Below the pieces are notes generated by a model. It was not told the DNA's origin. It searched no databases and saw only the letters and a list, made by a program, of their open reading frames with translations. This document shows positions 1 to 11,743 of a stretch of 64,000 bases of DNA, one piece after another. The translations under genes were made by a program, and so were the position numbers. The stretch is from NCBI GenBank assembly GCA_026122225.1, contig JANEZZ010000463.1, forward strand, positions 1,234,127 to 1,298,126, read 5' to 3'. Each line of letters opens with the position of its first letter. The first letter of the stretch is position 1. The DNA comes from Heloderma charlesbogerti (taxonomy: Eukaryota; Chordata; Lepidosauria; Squamata; Helodermatidae).

Positions 1-1388
1 AACAAATAACAGAATCAAGAGATGGTTATCAAACAGCATTAGGGAATTTATCTGTCTCTTTCCTTGGGAAGATTCCCCCCCCACGGGGGGCGTGTCTGGT
101 AAGAAAATGGAGTGGGCGGGGGGGTGTTAAAAAAAACAAAAGCAGGTCTAGTAGTAATGATAGGAAAAAGTACTCTTTCTACTACATATGCTGCAACTTC
201 ATTTTGTCAGATTTGTAGAAGCCTCTGTCTGTGCCTTGCCATAAATAACTTCTCCATAGCTCATTGGCCTCAAACATTTTATCGACTTTCCCCACTATGT
301 GAATCTCTGGATATTTATTCTTTAAGCCCTCAGGGACCCATAGAAAATAAAATTTATTTTATGAAACTTTATGACAAAGGTACTTCCACAGATAAAATCC
401 TCCCGTTATTGCTCAGTTTTGTTCCCTGCATTGAATACTTTTCCAACTCGTCACCTAAAACCCATTTTAGATTAAGACAGTGGCCATAAAGATACCTGTA
501 AGATGTTAGCACTCTTGATTAAGGAGTGAGTTTGCTATTGCCTGTCATTTGCTCAAGGGGAAATGGTAGGACAAAACAGGATGGTAGGAAATATAATGCA
601 CAGATGTTCACTGAAGTTTGAATTCTGTTCTGCTTCCTTCAAACGCATAGGGTGCTTCAGTTCTGAAATACTGTTTCCAGCTCCTTTTGTAGGTGGTGTT
701 CAAGCATCAGATCTGACTTTTTTTAGACCAGTTGTAAGGTTTTCCTGGGCTGTTTTCTAGTTTTGTCACTCATTTTGCTATAACATACTTTTAATTTGGA
801 GTTCACAATGAGAAATAGAAGATCAAACTTGCTAACTGACTACAGAATGTTTCTTCTGGGCTGAAGGGAAGAGGTGAAGACTCAGTGGACAGTTACTACT
901 TCCATGCAATTGCAATTCTAGTTAGACATCCATGCTGTGTTAGCTGGCGTCAAGTGTAGGCATGATTGGGCACCTGCCTAGAGTCCACATCCTAGCAGGG
1001 ACCCACTGACAAGAGCGCCCTGGACTTGCTTCTCTTCCTCAGCGTTGCAACCTGCTTCTTCGCCTGCTTGATGCTCTGGCCCAGACAACGGTTGTGGTGA
1101 GAAGGAGGAGCAGTGGACGCCACTGCCTACTTGCTCCCTGGCTCTCTGCCTGTCAAGCAAGCAAGTGGTAGCCATGATGAGAAAGGGGATGGGGAGCAAA
1201 GCAGCTGGTGACAATGGAGGTGAGAAGGTAGACATACTGAGGGAGGGGGCCCATTTAAGGTATCTTGCCTAAGGGCCCTCAAAAACCTGGAGTGTTCAGG
1301 AGACATTTTGCCCAAACTTCAGGCTCCTTCACAGCAATCAGATAGTAATCCTATAACACTATGGTTTCAGATGACACACTGCGGATTC
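1..1388. other. No gene recognised; AT-rich, then a GC-richer stretch
   Basis: I see no exon with splice borders and no recognisable protein similarity. Positions 975-1310 are richer in G and C and have two overlapping open frames on the minus strand. They lack recognisable domains and look like part of an unclassified repeat. A poly-C/poly-G run lies at about 76-98. Confidence 0.4.
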
Positions 1389-1515
1389 AGATGAGCCAAA
1401 TTGGCGGGTGACAAATTGCATATGCAACAGCCACTTAGGGGTTGTCATGTCGTGTGAACCCAGCTAGTGTGGATTATGTGAGGGTTACACAATCTTAGCA
1501 TAACCCTGGAATGGA
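1389..1515. repeat. Fragment of a hairpin-type DNA element related to 61484-61860
   Basis: The segment shares its layout with the element at 61.5 kb: a start resembling GGATTCAGATGAGCC, a middle block reading TGTCGTGTGAACCCAGC, and a block resembling GGGTTATGCGAGGGTTA. Only about half the element is present. It is a degraded non-autonomous DNA transposon with no coding potential. Confidence 0.45.
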
Positions 1516-2738
1516 CCATGAAGATAATCCTACACCTCCTTCTCCTCCTCTCTCTCAAGGTAAGGGACATAATGTCATTGACATTCTAAGTTTCCCCACC
1601 CCTCAAAGCAGCAGCCAATGAAGTGCAGTGGGATGAAGCTCCTGTTCTGATGTCACATCACCTATTTTGTTTTACTACCTATTCCAGGGCAGAGAGAAGA
1701 AGATGGTACCCCTCTCCAGTAGTTCCAGCTTGGAACTATTGTACTGCTTCCAGAAGATGCCCAGACATGGGTCTTTCATATCCCCACTCCTATTTGGCAC
1801 CTATTTGGCAATATTGACATCCAATATTGGCTCTCCCTAATGGTCCAGTAGAAGAGTTACTGTATATTATCCCCTTCCTCATACTCCATGGCTGAAATAA
1901 AACTTTCACCAAGCTGAAGCAGAATTTAGGAAAGGTGACAGACCCTCTACTGGCATTCCATCTCTGTCTTCATTTTCCATTCTGGCGTATTGTACTTTGT
2001 GATGAGTATGACAATTTCCACTCAGAGGAGAGAATTATGCCTATTGATATGACTGGTGATATTAACAGTCAGGAAGCCTGCTTAAAGTCAAAGAAAATTA
2101 GTAACATTAAGAGTGAATTAATCAAGAGGGCAGACAGGTATGTCACTGGATTCATTTATCTGCTGATCTCTTTGCTCTGAGAGCCCATAATTCATGTCCC
2201 CCTGACTTATTACTTGAGCAAGTTTCTAGTTGTTGGCGCTCCATGGCTATTTGCTTTAGGGGAGACAAGAGGCTGATAGGAAAAAGACAGTGATAGGAAA
2301 ACCACCTTAGGAACCTACCATTTGACAAAGAAGAAGAATTATCCATGAAGATCCCCTGTGATTTGTCGGAAGAGCTCGGCGACCAAGAGGGGCTCTGCAG
2401 TCATTGATCAACTTCACTTCAATCATTTGCTAGTGTGTTTATGGCCCACAGCAGGACCTGGCTGTGGATGGCAAGACTCCTCCAAGTGCACACGATGGCT
2501 GCTGTTAGGTGCAATGCATGTTTCAAAGGGTGAACAGACAATCCATACTGAGATCCATTTGTGGTGCACTGTACTGAGGAAGGGAGCAGAACTGCCCCAT
2601 CTGTGCCACACATGGAGAAATGGGTTCTGCTGGTTATGCCCATGGAGCCAATTCAGACTTCATGGCAGTCCAGCTGATCAGGCATCGTTAGACGTTAGGC
2701 AAAGTTATTGGTGGGAAGCAAGCTCTGTCATAGGGGGT
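1516..2738. other. No gene or clear repeat recognised
   Basis: The open frames here (the longest at 2358-2744, 128 codons) show no familiar motif, signal peptide or splice structure. They overlap several frames on the other strand, as expected by chance. I see nothing else I can support. Confidence 0.35.
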
Positions 2739-2746
2739 GCCTAAAT

Positions 2747-2876
2747 CAGCCTTCTCCAACCCAGCACCTGAGCACATGAGCTCAGATGTGTATGACTACA
2801 TCTCCCATCACCTGAGCCAGGGTGATGGGATGGGTAGTCCAGCACATCTGGGCAGGTGCTGGGTTGGGAAAGGCTG
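2747..2876. mobile_element. Palindromic hAT-like MITE with perfect 8-bp duplication
   Basis: The element starts CAGCCTTCTCC and ends GGGAAAGGCTG, which are inverted copies. The interior is an imperfect palindrome around the block CTCCCATCACC. It is flanked on both sides by GCCTAAAT (2739-2746 and 2877-2884), the 8-bp duplication expected for hAT transposition. This is the best-bounded copy of a family seen about a dozen times in the window, and it codes for nothing. Confidence 0.8.
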
Positions 2877-3548
2877 GCCTAAATCTATGTCTATGGTAGG
2901 CTGAGAGTAATATTGAAGTAGAGGCCTGACTCAATATGATTCATCCGGAGTTCTTTTGATGGTGGTTTCTAGTTGCTGCTGTTTTTAAAAAGGGAATGAA
3001 TACCAATTATCGTACCACTATGAGCTCACACATTTTGGTAACATTGTGCAGGTATACCTGAACAGAGAATAAGGGTCAATAATACATTGCTCTCTGCCAC
3101 CGCAATGATTTCCCAGTATTATGCAATGCAACAGGGCTATCAAATCATTATGTCATTTAAAAGACTACCAAAATGCTAACTATTATTATTATCATCCCCC
3201 TAAATATGCTTTAGACTGATACAATATCTTCTCAAAGCAGAGGATTAAGCAATGTAAGTAGGCAATTTAAATCGACTAGAACTAAAAATGGGAGTTCATT
3301 TACTCTTACAGTCTCAGTAATTAAATGATAACGCAAACCATTACTGTCTTTGATATGAAATGGGAGCTCATTTCCCACCTTAGAGTGCCTGTTTAAAACT
3401 GCATTGTGAAGACCACTACATCTCCGAAGCATTATGAAATTATCCCAAAATGTTGTGCAGCTTTCCTCTCACTGTAGTTCTTCTGAAAACTGGGCATCCA
3501 GTAACATGGAGCAAAGCAATGGGGAGTTCATTGCACCATTGCACATTT

Positions 3549-3845
3549 GAACACAAGAAGAGCCCAGCTGGATCAGACCAAAGGTCCACCTTAGTCAAGC
3601 ATTCTGTTCACACAGTGGCCTGCCGGCTGCCTGTGGAAAACCAACAAGTAGAACATGCGTGCAACAGCACCCTCCTGTTCATGTTCCCCAGCAACTGGTG
3701 TACAGAGGATACAGCCTCTGTTACTGGAGGTAATATACTGCCATCAGGACTAGCAGCCATTGATGGCCTTCTCCTCCATGAATGTGTCTAATCCCCCTTT
3801 AAAACCACCCAAATTGGTGGACGCCACTATGCTTGGATGCTTCTG
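3549..3845 (-). mobile_element. CR1-type LINE 3' fragment
   Basis: Read on the minus strand, 3845 to about 3750 translates in line with the end of CR1-like ORF2, with NLGGFKGGLDTFMEEKAING as the signature. The non-coding 3' region follows, with the familiar blocks for 'TGGCC...ACTGTG' and 'TCTGATCCAGC' seen in reptile CR1 tails. It is 5'-truncated, with only the last ~30 ORF2 residues and the 3' UTR left. Related fragments lie at 47020-47474 and 60706-60845. Confidence 0.75.
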
Positions 3846-4016
3846 AGGCAATGATGCATTTGCTCCCTCCTCCCCTTCTGTGATGACATTTCTCACAGAA
3901 GCTGAGATGTTCATGATTTCTCTAAGGCACATTACCAGAAGGTGTTGCTTAGCAGAGGCAGCGGGAGGTGGGACTGGGGCTGCCCAGTGTAGCTGCCGTG
4001 CCAGCAGAGTGGTTAA

Positions 4017-4208
4017 GGGGGCTTCCAGATGGAGGAAACCTAGTGCTACCGATCAAAAGACATTGTGCAGCTCTTCCATCTTTTCCTCCTTAGCAGATTT
4101 TTGTGTGTGGGTACCAATGGGGGATGACATCATCTGCTGCCCCCACCCTAAAATTCTGTCAACGATGCAGGGCGATTCCGCAATAAAAGCCTCATCTGGA
4201 AGCACCCT
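4017..4208. mobile_element. Short DNA transposon (MITE) with GGGTGCTTCCAGATG-type ends
   Basis: The left end reads GGGGCTTCCAGATG and the right end CATCTGGAAGCACCC, near-perfect inverted repeats about 190 bp apart. A related end, GGGGTGCTTCCAGACTGAGG, occurs at 63603 with matching inner sequence (a block like TATCAGTCAAAAGGCTCTGTG). There is no open frame, and superfamily is not assignable from the ends alone. Confidence 0.55.
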
Positions 4209-5785
4209 AACAGTGTCCCATGCAGGCTGATGATGTCATTGCCTTGTGCCCCAGCCCAGGGCTCCCGAACCCTCCCTAGATATAGTACCTGCACTCACCT
4301 GCTGTTTTCACCACTATTGAGGAATGCACCCAGACTCCTGTCTCCCCACCTCAGCGATCACCACGCGAGGCAAGCATCCAAGTGCTGCTTGCAGCACCAA
4401 CAGTACGCCTGCACGCCTGTGGAGTGGTGGGTACATGTTGAAATGCAGGTGCTCATCGTGACATTCCCCACAACCACGCTCCCACAGAGAGTGCAAAACT
4501 GCAGGCCACTGTGCGGCCTGCCTGTCGACAAACCAGTTCTAGTAGTTTTCATCTCCACCAGGACCAGGTCTTCTGTAAAGCTGATGGGTGTTAATTTCCC
4601 ATTCAGGACCAAGGCAGCAAAGGGATGGCTCACAACAATATATTGTTACTGGGAAAATCCACACACCCTCCTGCTGTGAGATCTGCAGCTAAGCTCTGAG
4701 GGAACAGGGAAGCCTGAGGGTGCTGGTGGATGAATGCGCTAATCAAAAGGTCCTGGTGCTTCACCCCTGAGAAACCCAGCTCCACTACATCCTTGCTGGA
4801 TCTGAAGTAATCTCAGCGTGGACACACCCCAAGAATGTTGTTGTGAGATAACACAATCTGATGTGGGGCATACCATTTAATATATCCATTTTATGTTGTC
4901 CCTATTTGATTTCAATACGAAATGAACTTCGGTCTTGGAAACAGCCAGATCCATTGGTTTGAAAGGAGTCAAAGGAATGAGCTGGTATAGGGTGTTTGCG
5001 TGTGTGAATCTTCATGGAGATTACATGAGCTCCAGTAACTGTGCTGAGAACTTCAGAGATGGTTGGCTGGAACTCCAAAAGGAGCAAAAGGTTCAGAGGG
5101 AAGCTGGCTGAGAAATAAGAGTCAAAGGGTCATTTTTCAAATGGGAATATTCAAATGCACTCATGTGACCGAGAAGAGAAGGTCATTGAACTGAAATCCC
5201 CATGGCTATTCAATAAAACATTGGCTGGACTATTTCTGTTTCCCTCTCTTTTTGAAAGATAAAAGAAAATCATTAGGACTTTGTTCATGATGAATACTGA
5301 AGGGCTTTCTGTGGGGCTCAATTTTCGACAGCTATGGAAGCTGTCAAATGAGGCAGTTCCATCCAGAAAGAAGACAACAGCGATTCAATGGCGCTGCATC
5401 AGAATTTTGTATGCTTGTTTTTCTTTATTTGGATTGCAGTCTCAACTTCTGCCTCCAGTGGGTGACCTCCTGATAATTTGTAATGTAAACCACAACCACC
5501 ACCACAACTCCCTGCCCCGCCTTATTAAAATTATATGAATTATCAGTTTTTAAAGGAAATTCTAACCCTCTGGAACAAGGACATGCTTCTGGAGTTAGCA
5601 ACTGGAGGCTCTGTTCCAAATATGCCCTTCTCCAGAGTGCTATCTGGACCCTCAGTTACCATCTGAGCCATCACCTTAAATGCGTGTCTAGCAGCTATGT
5701 CTTCCTTTCATTTTTACTCTAGAGTGGGAACAGGGGCCTCTGACCCAGAACTTTTATAAAAAACCATACTGGGGGCCTGATTCAG
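4209..5785. other. No gene recognised
   Basis: The longest open frame (4230-4679 plus, 149 codons) has no domain or splice features and overlaps other frames in antisense. The interval 4860-5560 is AT-rich, possibly unique sequence. No exon is supported. Confidence 0.35.
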
Positions 5786-5920
5786 CAGACTCTCAGCCCA
5801 ACCTACCTCACAGGGTTGTTGTTGTGAGGATAAAATGGAGGAAGGAAGAGGATCATGTATGCTGCCTTGAGTTCCTTGGAGGAAAAAAGGTGGGATATAA
5901 ATGCAATAAATAAATAAATA
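5786..5920 (+). mobile_element. tRNA-derived SINE with L2-like tail, 5'-truncated
   Basis: This copy carries only the 3' part of the SINE: CTCTCAGCCCAACCTACCTC, TTGTTGTGAGGATAAAATGG, the block GGTGGGATATAAATGCAATA and an (AATA)n tail. The tRNA-like head is missing. Full copies are at 16800-17036 and 33418-33658. Confidence 0.75.
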
Positions 5921-6044
5921 TGAGGAGGAGGAGGAGGGTGGCATAGCTGCTAGACACACACTTAAAAGTAATGTCTGTTTTGGCCCTTAGAGGTAAGTAA
6001 GGAGAAAATGGCAGCTGTGGCCAGAGGAAGCTACCTTAGACCAA

Positions 6045-6092
6045 AATTCCACCCTTCCTGTGGTGGTGGGGCTGTTAAAAAAAGAAGCTACC
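6045..6092 (+). repeat. Short dispersed repeat, paired with 7118-7175
   Basis: The block starting AAAATTCCACCCTTCC, followed by GTGGTGGTGGGGCTGTTAAA, is repeated at 7118-7175 with few changes. A looser third copy may sit at 75-140. The family is unknown to me. Confidence 0.4.
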
Positions 6093-6094
6093 TT

Positions 6095-6290
6095 AGACTG
6101 CCATCTAGCCCAGTGGTGTCTACTCTGAGTGGTAGCGGCTCTGTAGGCTCTCTGGCAGAGGCCTTTCTCCAGCATCTGCAACCTGATTCTTTTGACTGGA
6201 GATGCACATGGAATGGGCTTGGAAGCTTCTGCGTGCAAAGCATAGGCTCCACCACTGAATTGTGGCTCCTTTCCACTCCAGGAAATTTAT
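6095..6290 (-). mobile_element. tRNA-derived SINE (second family), diverged
   Basis: On the plus strand this reads as the reverse of the SINE at 30225-30408: an AAGCTACCTTAGACTGCC-type end, CTAGCCCAGTGGTGTCTACT, and finally GCATAGGCTCCACCACTGAA, the inverted tRNA-like head. Several indels show an old copy. Confidence 0.6.
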
Positions 6291-6299
6291 TTGCTGACT

Positions 6300-7890
6300 A
6301 GAGCTTTAAAATGATCCTCACTATGTCAGCCATTGTGTATTTAGTTGTATTTTTTCTCTATTTTTAAAATTAAAAGTTTATTTCTGATTTTTCATGAGGT
6401 TATTAAAAACAAGTTGAATTACAATTTCCCAAGTCCCCCCACCCTGAGCCCTCCCCACTCCTAGCTCTATGTTTTGCAGTGTTGTGTTTTTGCTTGCTGC
6501 ACGTTGCTGGCTACAGTTTGATTCTTATGGAAAAAGGGAAGGAGAGACACAGAAGGGGTGGGGGAAGTAAGGAGAAGAGAAGGGAGGACAGGAAAGGAAA
6601 GGACAGGGAATTAGTGTGGCTGTTCATTGGCTTGTGTGGTGTAGCATGCTCCAGTTGTTATTTTAAAATGTGTTTCTTAAAATTGCAAGAAGAGCTATAA
6701 AGAAGCTCAATAAGACTCCATCCAGACCAGCTCTCCTATCACATTTCATATCATTCCAGTTTTGCCCTTCATTGGCCTGGTACCAATATTTACTCATTTC
6801 CTGTGCATATGTGCATCCAGAGTTGTGGGCTTGGGTGTTTAATTTTGCCTTCCTTTTGCACAGTGGACCCCAAGCACCTATATACAGCTCAATAAATTTT
6901 CTACTTCATGCAGTGTACCAGGAAAAAAAAAAAACAGGTGTCAAGAGTGAGCCAAACGACATGTTCTGCTCATCTGGTTGGTGTAGCTGAGCCTGCTATT
7001 TTTCTTTACTTTCATGTAAGCATGTGCAGTCCTGATCCAGACTATGGATTAGGAATGCACTCCAGGAGGGAACTATGGCACTCCAGGAGGGGAGGGTTAA
7101 CCCCCCCACACTGATTTTTCTAGCAAAATTCCACCCTCCCCATGGTGGTGGTAGGGGACTGTTAAAAAAAGAAAAGTCTCTGAATCAGAGAGACTTGATG
7201 AGATATTTTCCAGCATCAGAATGTTTCTACATTCTGTGGGTATTACTAATCTGTTTGTTAACACTTAAAATATTGTATTAGGATTGGCTAGGTTTTTCAC
7301 AGTTTAATGGAGGAGGAATTCATATTACTGTTGAATAACTAGTGAGGAAGATCCATGAAACAGGTACACTGCCGGTTGCCCATCCCAGTATATTCTCAGA
7401 ATATATCTCCTTCTGTACATTTTGTAAGCTCAGTCCTGGTTTAATTGTATCCTTCCCTTTTTTTGGTATATGTGCTTATTGTGCTGTGCCACACACAACT
7501 GAATTTTACCTGTTGTATAATAAAATGCTCATTTGAAATGGTTACATATAACAGCTGGGTTTTTTATAGCATTAGTTTGGGATTTTGTTTAGGAACGGTT
7601 GCCCTTCTCTTGGTTCTACACGGACATCATCATCTGTCACTGAGTTATTGTGGCTAGAACACCTTCTTGGACAGCTGGCTGTTCTCTTGAAGCCATGCGT
7701 CCCATTTCCCATCCCAATGCATTCTGGAAGGATTCAAAGTCAGTGAGTGCCAAAACCTATTGACATAATGCCACAGAGGCAGATGTGAAATGGGCCAACA
7801 TAACTCTTGAGCAGGACCTCAAACAACCCAGACCTAAATGTGATATACACTCATTTCACATAGCTACAGGAGTTAAACTTTATGAACTAT
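6300..7890. other. No gene recognised; one dispersed repeat at 7118-7175
   Basis: AT-rich sequence with purine-rich tracts (6530-6610) and short chance frames. Positions 7118-7175 match the dispersed repeat at 6045. No exon or further mobile element is identified. Confidence 0.35.
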
Positions 7891-7899
7891 CATTTAGAC

Positions 7900-8023
7900 C
7901 ACCCTTCCCCAACATGGTACCTGCCAGATGTGTTGGACCACAACTCCCATCATCCCTAACCTTTGGATACGGTGGTTGGTGCTGATGGGCTTGTAGTCCA
8001 AAACATCACATTGGCGAAGGCTG
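7900..8023. mobile_element. Palindromic hAT-like MITE
   Basis: It begins near ACCCTTCCCCAACATGG and ends with GGCGAAGGCTG. Inside is CCACAACTCCCATCATCCC and its inverted partner, GATGGGCTTGTAGTCC. It is the same family as 2747-2876. The flanking 8-mers (ATTTAGAC and ATATAGTA) match only partly, so the borders are approximate. Confidence 0.65.
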
Positions 8024-9330
8024 ATATAGTAATGGACATTATTTTGTTTTATTAAAAAAACCCAGCTATTATGATCAAAATGTTAACAAAAAAAGTATGG
8101 CCAATGAAGTAAAGTTACAGTGCAGGGTTCTAGTACATTATAAAAGGAAACCATTTATTTAACAGAGAAGCCAATGTAATGACTCAGTTTCTTCCTTGTA
8201 TGCTGACAGTCAGTTTATTCATTTCAGTAAACTCCAAGGCTTTCACCAGTCATTCTTTAATAGAAGGAACTGAAACTGTCTTCCAATACTTAGCCAAGAC
8301 AATCTTAGCTGCAACAAGGAGTCATAATAAAAAGTTTTTATGGGAATGTGAACTCCATTGTTCTGCATTTTTAATAATGCCATAAGTGTTGATACTAACA
8401 TTAATCTCAACAATTTGACCATTACTCTAATGCACAATAGGGCATTGACATTCATATCAACGGCAGACCAGCAAATACATCTAGTGCAAATGGCTGTCCG
8501 TACTAAACAGTACAGTAGAAGTGGAGTATAGATGTATTTTAAAAAGTGAAAACAAGGAAAAGGAAAGACGGAAATAATGTTGCTACCGACTTCTCATTTG
8601 TAAATATTAATGCAAGGGATGAAAACATATTTATAGAAGAAGCAATTAACTTCCAAATGTAGGGGAAAATAGACACAAACAAGGTGTGTTTGCCTATTGG
8701 ACCACTGTGGAAATGTGCACAATGTTAACAAGGAGACTCCTTCGCCAGTGTTTGCATTCTGATTAGGAGTGAATGGATTGCAAGCAAGCCAAGAGAAGAT
8801 AGAAAATAAACGGTCCAAAAAAGCTGACCTCCCCATGTTGCATGCAGCCTGTAATTTGTTCCAGTCCCTATGGGAAAACAGATGTGCATTCATTAGCATT
8901 TTCTCCCTCCAGAAGTTCTTTGTATTGATTGCAAATAGGAGAACAGATTGGTGGGATTTGGGCTGTTGTGAACAAACTTCAAAGATCCAACAGGATGAGG
9001 GGGAGAGAAAAGACGGTAGAATGTTAATATGCATGTTCATTTGAGCTAATAATAAGTTACATCAGCATTTCTTTCTGCCCCTGTCAGAAAGAAGAATTGG
9101 AATAAATGTGAAATGCAACATTTTTGAATCCCAAAATTCAAAGGGTTGGATCCAGCCTTTGCCTTCCAAACAGAACAGTTCCTCCCATCCATGGAAAGCG
9201 TTTAATCCAGCAGGGGAATCCTGCTGGCAGAAGAAGGAAAGTGATTTTTGCTATTCCCTCTCTTCTTGCGTTACTTGCACCCTTTGAAAATCAGCTCCAA
9301 GGGCTGATGTACCCCAACCCTCTTAAGCAG
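8024..9330. other. No gene; possible conserved non-coding sequence
   Basis: This 1.3-kb stretch lacks the repeat families that fill most of the window and is AT-rich and complex. The minus-strand frame at 9040-8594 (148 codons) has no recognisable domain and overlaps a 91-codon plus frame at 8769-9044. I regard both as chance or as conserved non-coding DNA, not a gene. Confidence 0.3.
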
Positions 9331-9335
9331 GTTTT

Positions 9336-9525
9336 TAGGAACATAGAAAGCTGCCTTATACAGAGTCAGGCCATGGGTCCCTCTAGCCCAGTATTGTCGA
9401 CACTGCCTGGCAGTGGCTCTCCAAGTTTTCAGGCAGGAGTTTTTTCTGCCCCACTTGGAGATGCCGGGGATTGAACCTGGAACCTTCTGCATGCAAAGCA
9501 GCTGCTCTACCACTGAGCTATGACC
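9336..9525 (-). mobile_element. tRNA-derived SINE (second family), near complete
   Basis: The reverse strand begins with the pol III-type head TAGCTCAGTGGTAGAGCAGC, continues TTGCATGCAGAAGGTTCCAG and GGTTCAATCCC (B box), and ends with AAGGCAGCTTTCTATGTTCC. It is among the best preserved of the six copies or fragments of this family in the window. The others are at 6095, 24330, 30225, 56278 and 56842. Confidence 0.8.
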
Positions 9526-9945
9526 TAAATGCACAATGGCCCAAGGGCACAAGGAGCTGCAGGGGGAGAGGAGAATTGGCAGATGTCAGCTGCCACACTC
9601 AGGGAATGCTGAGCCTGGATCTATCCCAAATGTTGTAAGTTTTAGAACTTGGAAATAAGAATTACAACCCAGCACACTATTATTTATATATAATTTTGGG
9701 TTGCCCCATGGACTGCCGCCCACTGGGAGCAGGGGGAGAATCAGGGTGGCAAAAATGGTACCCAGGCGTCTCAAAGTTGCCCACCCATGCCTTGAGGGCA
9801 ACGTAGGCCAGCCCACCCCAGGGCATGTCGGCATGATTTTGCCCCAGGCTGCTGGGTGGCATGAGAATAGTGTGAGTTGTTGGTGCCACAGCCTTCTCCC
9901 ATCTTCTCCTTACAGACAGCTCTCGCAAAATATGAGTAATCCAAT

Positions 9946-10113
9946 GGAGGCTGGTGGCTCTGATTTCAGTGGGGCTGTGTTCCATTCCAAGGTGCTGCAC
10001 CACTTTCCCAAAAGGGGTTCAGCACCTTGGAGAGCTCCTTTAGAGTTCTGGCTGGTTCTGACTGAAACTCAGAATGGAACTATAGCCCCACCGAAATCGG
10101 AGCCACCAGCCTT
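9946..10113. mobile_element. Hairpin-forming MITE with nested inner inverted repeat
   Basis: The left arm GGAGGCTGGTGGCTCTGATT pairs with the right arm AATCGGAGCCACCAGCC-type sequence ending at about 10113, giving roughly 45-bp arms. Within it, CCAAGGTGCTGCACC (9987-10001) pairs with GGTTCAGCACCTTGG (10016-10030). No target duplication is clear, so the superfamily is open. It is non-coding. Confidence 0.6.
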
Positions 10114-10242
10114 CACTGGGGCAATCCTAATCGTTAGCCAACCTGACCGAAAGGAAAATCCTTCCTAAACTCAAACAATTATATCTAAAATCTTCTAACA
10201 GATTTTCTGTTTGTCTAACAGGGCAATCCAGGGGCTGTTTAC

Positions 10243-10310
10243 TGAGAAAGAAGCCCCTCTGTGTTCAATGGGGCTTACGCCAAGTAGGCGTGCATGAGAT
10301 TGCAGCCCGT
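10243..10310. mobile_element. Short palindromic MITE of the GCAATCCTATGCA type
   Basis: The core GTTCAATGGGGCTTACGCC and the end GCGTGCATGAGATTGCAGCC match the family at 38211-38302 and 54940-55020. It is degraded and non-coding. Confidence 0.45.
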
Positions 10311-11730
10311 GAGCAATAAGCTGCATGGAGCATGGTGGGATTTATTGCTGGATAAACGTGCACTGGATCCGTCTGCACGAGTAGTTGAAATCTGTTATGA
10401 ATTTCATCCCTAGCAGCTGATAGAAGTACAGATGCCATTTATTCCTCTCAGCATGCCCAGTCAACCTTAATGCCATTAATCACATTATTTCAGTTAATGG
10501 AGCTGAACTAGCTGGTTTGGGCTAATGGGTTATTAATGAGATCATGTTAGATTTGGGTGATCCCAAGCACCATGCCTGAGATTTCGTCTTTTTGCATCAT
10601 GCCTCTCCATTCATCTGATCTCTACTCAAGAATCACAAGAGCTCCATTCTGCTTTCCCTTCACACTGGGCTTGTCAGCGATGTGCAGCTTTGCCTGGTAT
10701 CAATTATAGGCAGAGTGGAGTCATATTTTATTTGCAATGCTGTACTTTCTCAAACAGGGGGGGGGGGAAATCAATGGTTGTTTATATTGCCATTCCTCAA
10801 TCCCCTGCTTTAAAATAATTCATGACAAGACTGAAGCCATTCATTTTATTAAGCTGTTATTAGTAGCCAGATATTATTCTGCTCCATTGATCCTGAGGTG
10901 ATGGAATTGCTCCTTATTAATTTAGGACCATATGTTTCAGATTTCAATTTTCCTTTGGAGCCTAAATCTTTTTCTTTTTTTTTTAAGAAATAAAAAAGAA
11001 CTGGCTCCACACTGGACATTTTGCATGACTAAGGGTTGGGTCCCTCCTCCTCCTCCGCCTCCTTCTTCTTCTTTTCATTATAAAGATAATGTGATGAATA
11101 TTGAGAAACAAAAAACATTTCAGAAGATGTGGGCAGATTTTCCTGTTCCGTGACAAATCTGCCCATCCCAGTCTTCTGAACGCTTCCATCAGTAGCCATT
11201 TTCTCTCCTATTCATGTCTTAGCCTTGGTTTACTACTTGTAACTTTATACCTATGGGATGCCATGTCTGCCTGCTAATCTCCATGCTCTGCTTGTAATGT
11301 CTACTATGTTGCCGCATGGATGCTTTGGATCATGTTGAGAGTTTCCACACCAGCAGAAAATGCCTCCAGGAACAACCCAGCATGCCGCTGGGAGGATCCA
11401 CATGACAAATCATGGTGTTACAGCTGACGGATGGAGAGTACAGTGACAACATTCAAAGGGCTGCCTGAATGGTTGAGTAGAAGATATTTTGTCAGGTCCA
11501 CTAGCCATGCAGAACTGAGAAACAGGCTTGTCTCTAGGCTTTGGGGGCCCACCTGGCAGACTGTCCTTGGCACACTTGGTACACACACACACACCCAGCT
11601 TACTTGCTGGTGTTGGGCCTTCTGAGAGAAGCTGCTTCTGCCGAAATTCCCTCTTATTAAAGGACCTCCTCCTTTGAATATGGCCAACTGAACAGAGATT
11701 GGCATTGAAGAGAGACAATTTCTAGAGGGG
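10311..11730. other. No gene; AT-rich, with TAAT-rich block and simple repeats
   Basis: The interval 10440-10740 is free of recognised repeats and rich in TAAT/ATTA motifs. A (TCC/TTC) simple repeat lies at about 11043-11075, a poly-G run at 10758-10767 and a (CA) run at about 11580-11594. Open frames at 11410-11792 minus have no domain. Confidence 0.35.
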
Positions 11731-11743
11731 TACAGCATTCTAC

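Noticed and set aside
8594..9044. Overlapping 148- and 91-codon open frames as a possible gene
   Set aside because: No domain, start context or splice borders; frames are antisense to each other in AT-rich sequence. Treated as possible conserved non-coding DNA.
9470..9525. Possible tRNA gene (TAGCTCAGTGGTAGAGC on the minus strand)
   Set aside because: No full cloverleaf; the sequence is the head of a SINE repeated at six places in the window.
11044..11080. Arg-rich or Pro-rich peptide encoded by (TCC)n
   Set aside because: Product of a simple repeat in two frames, without any gene context.
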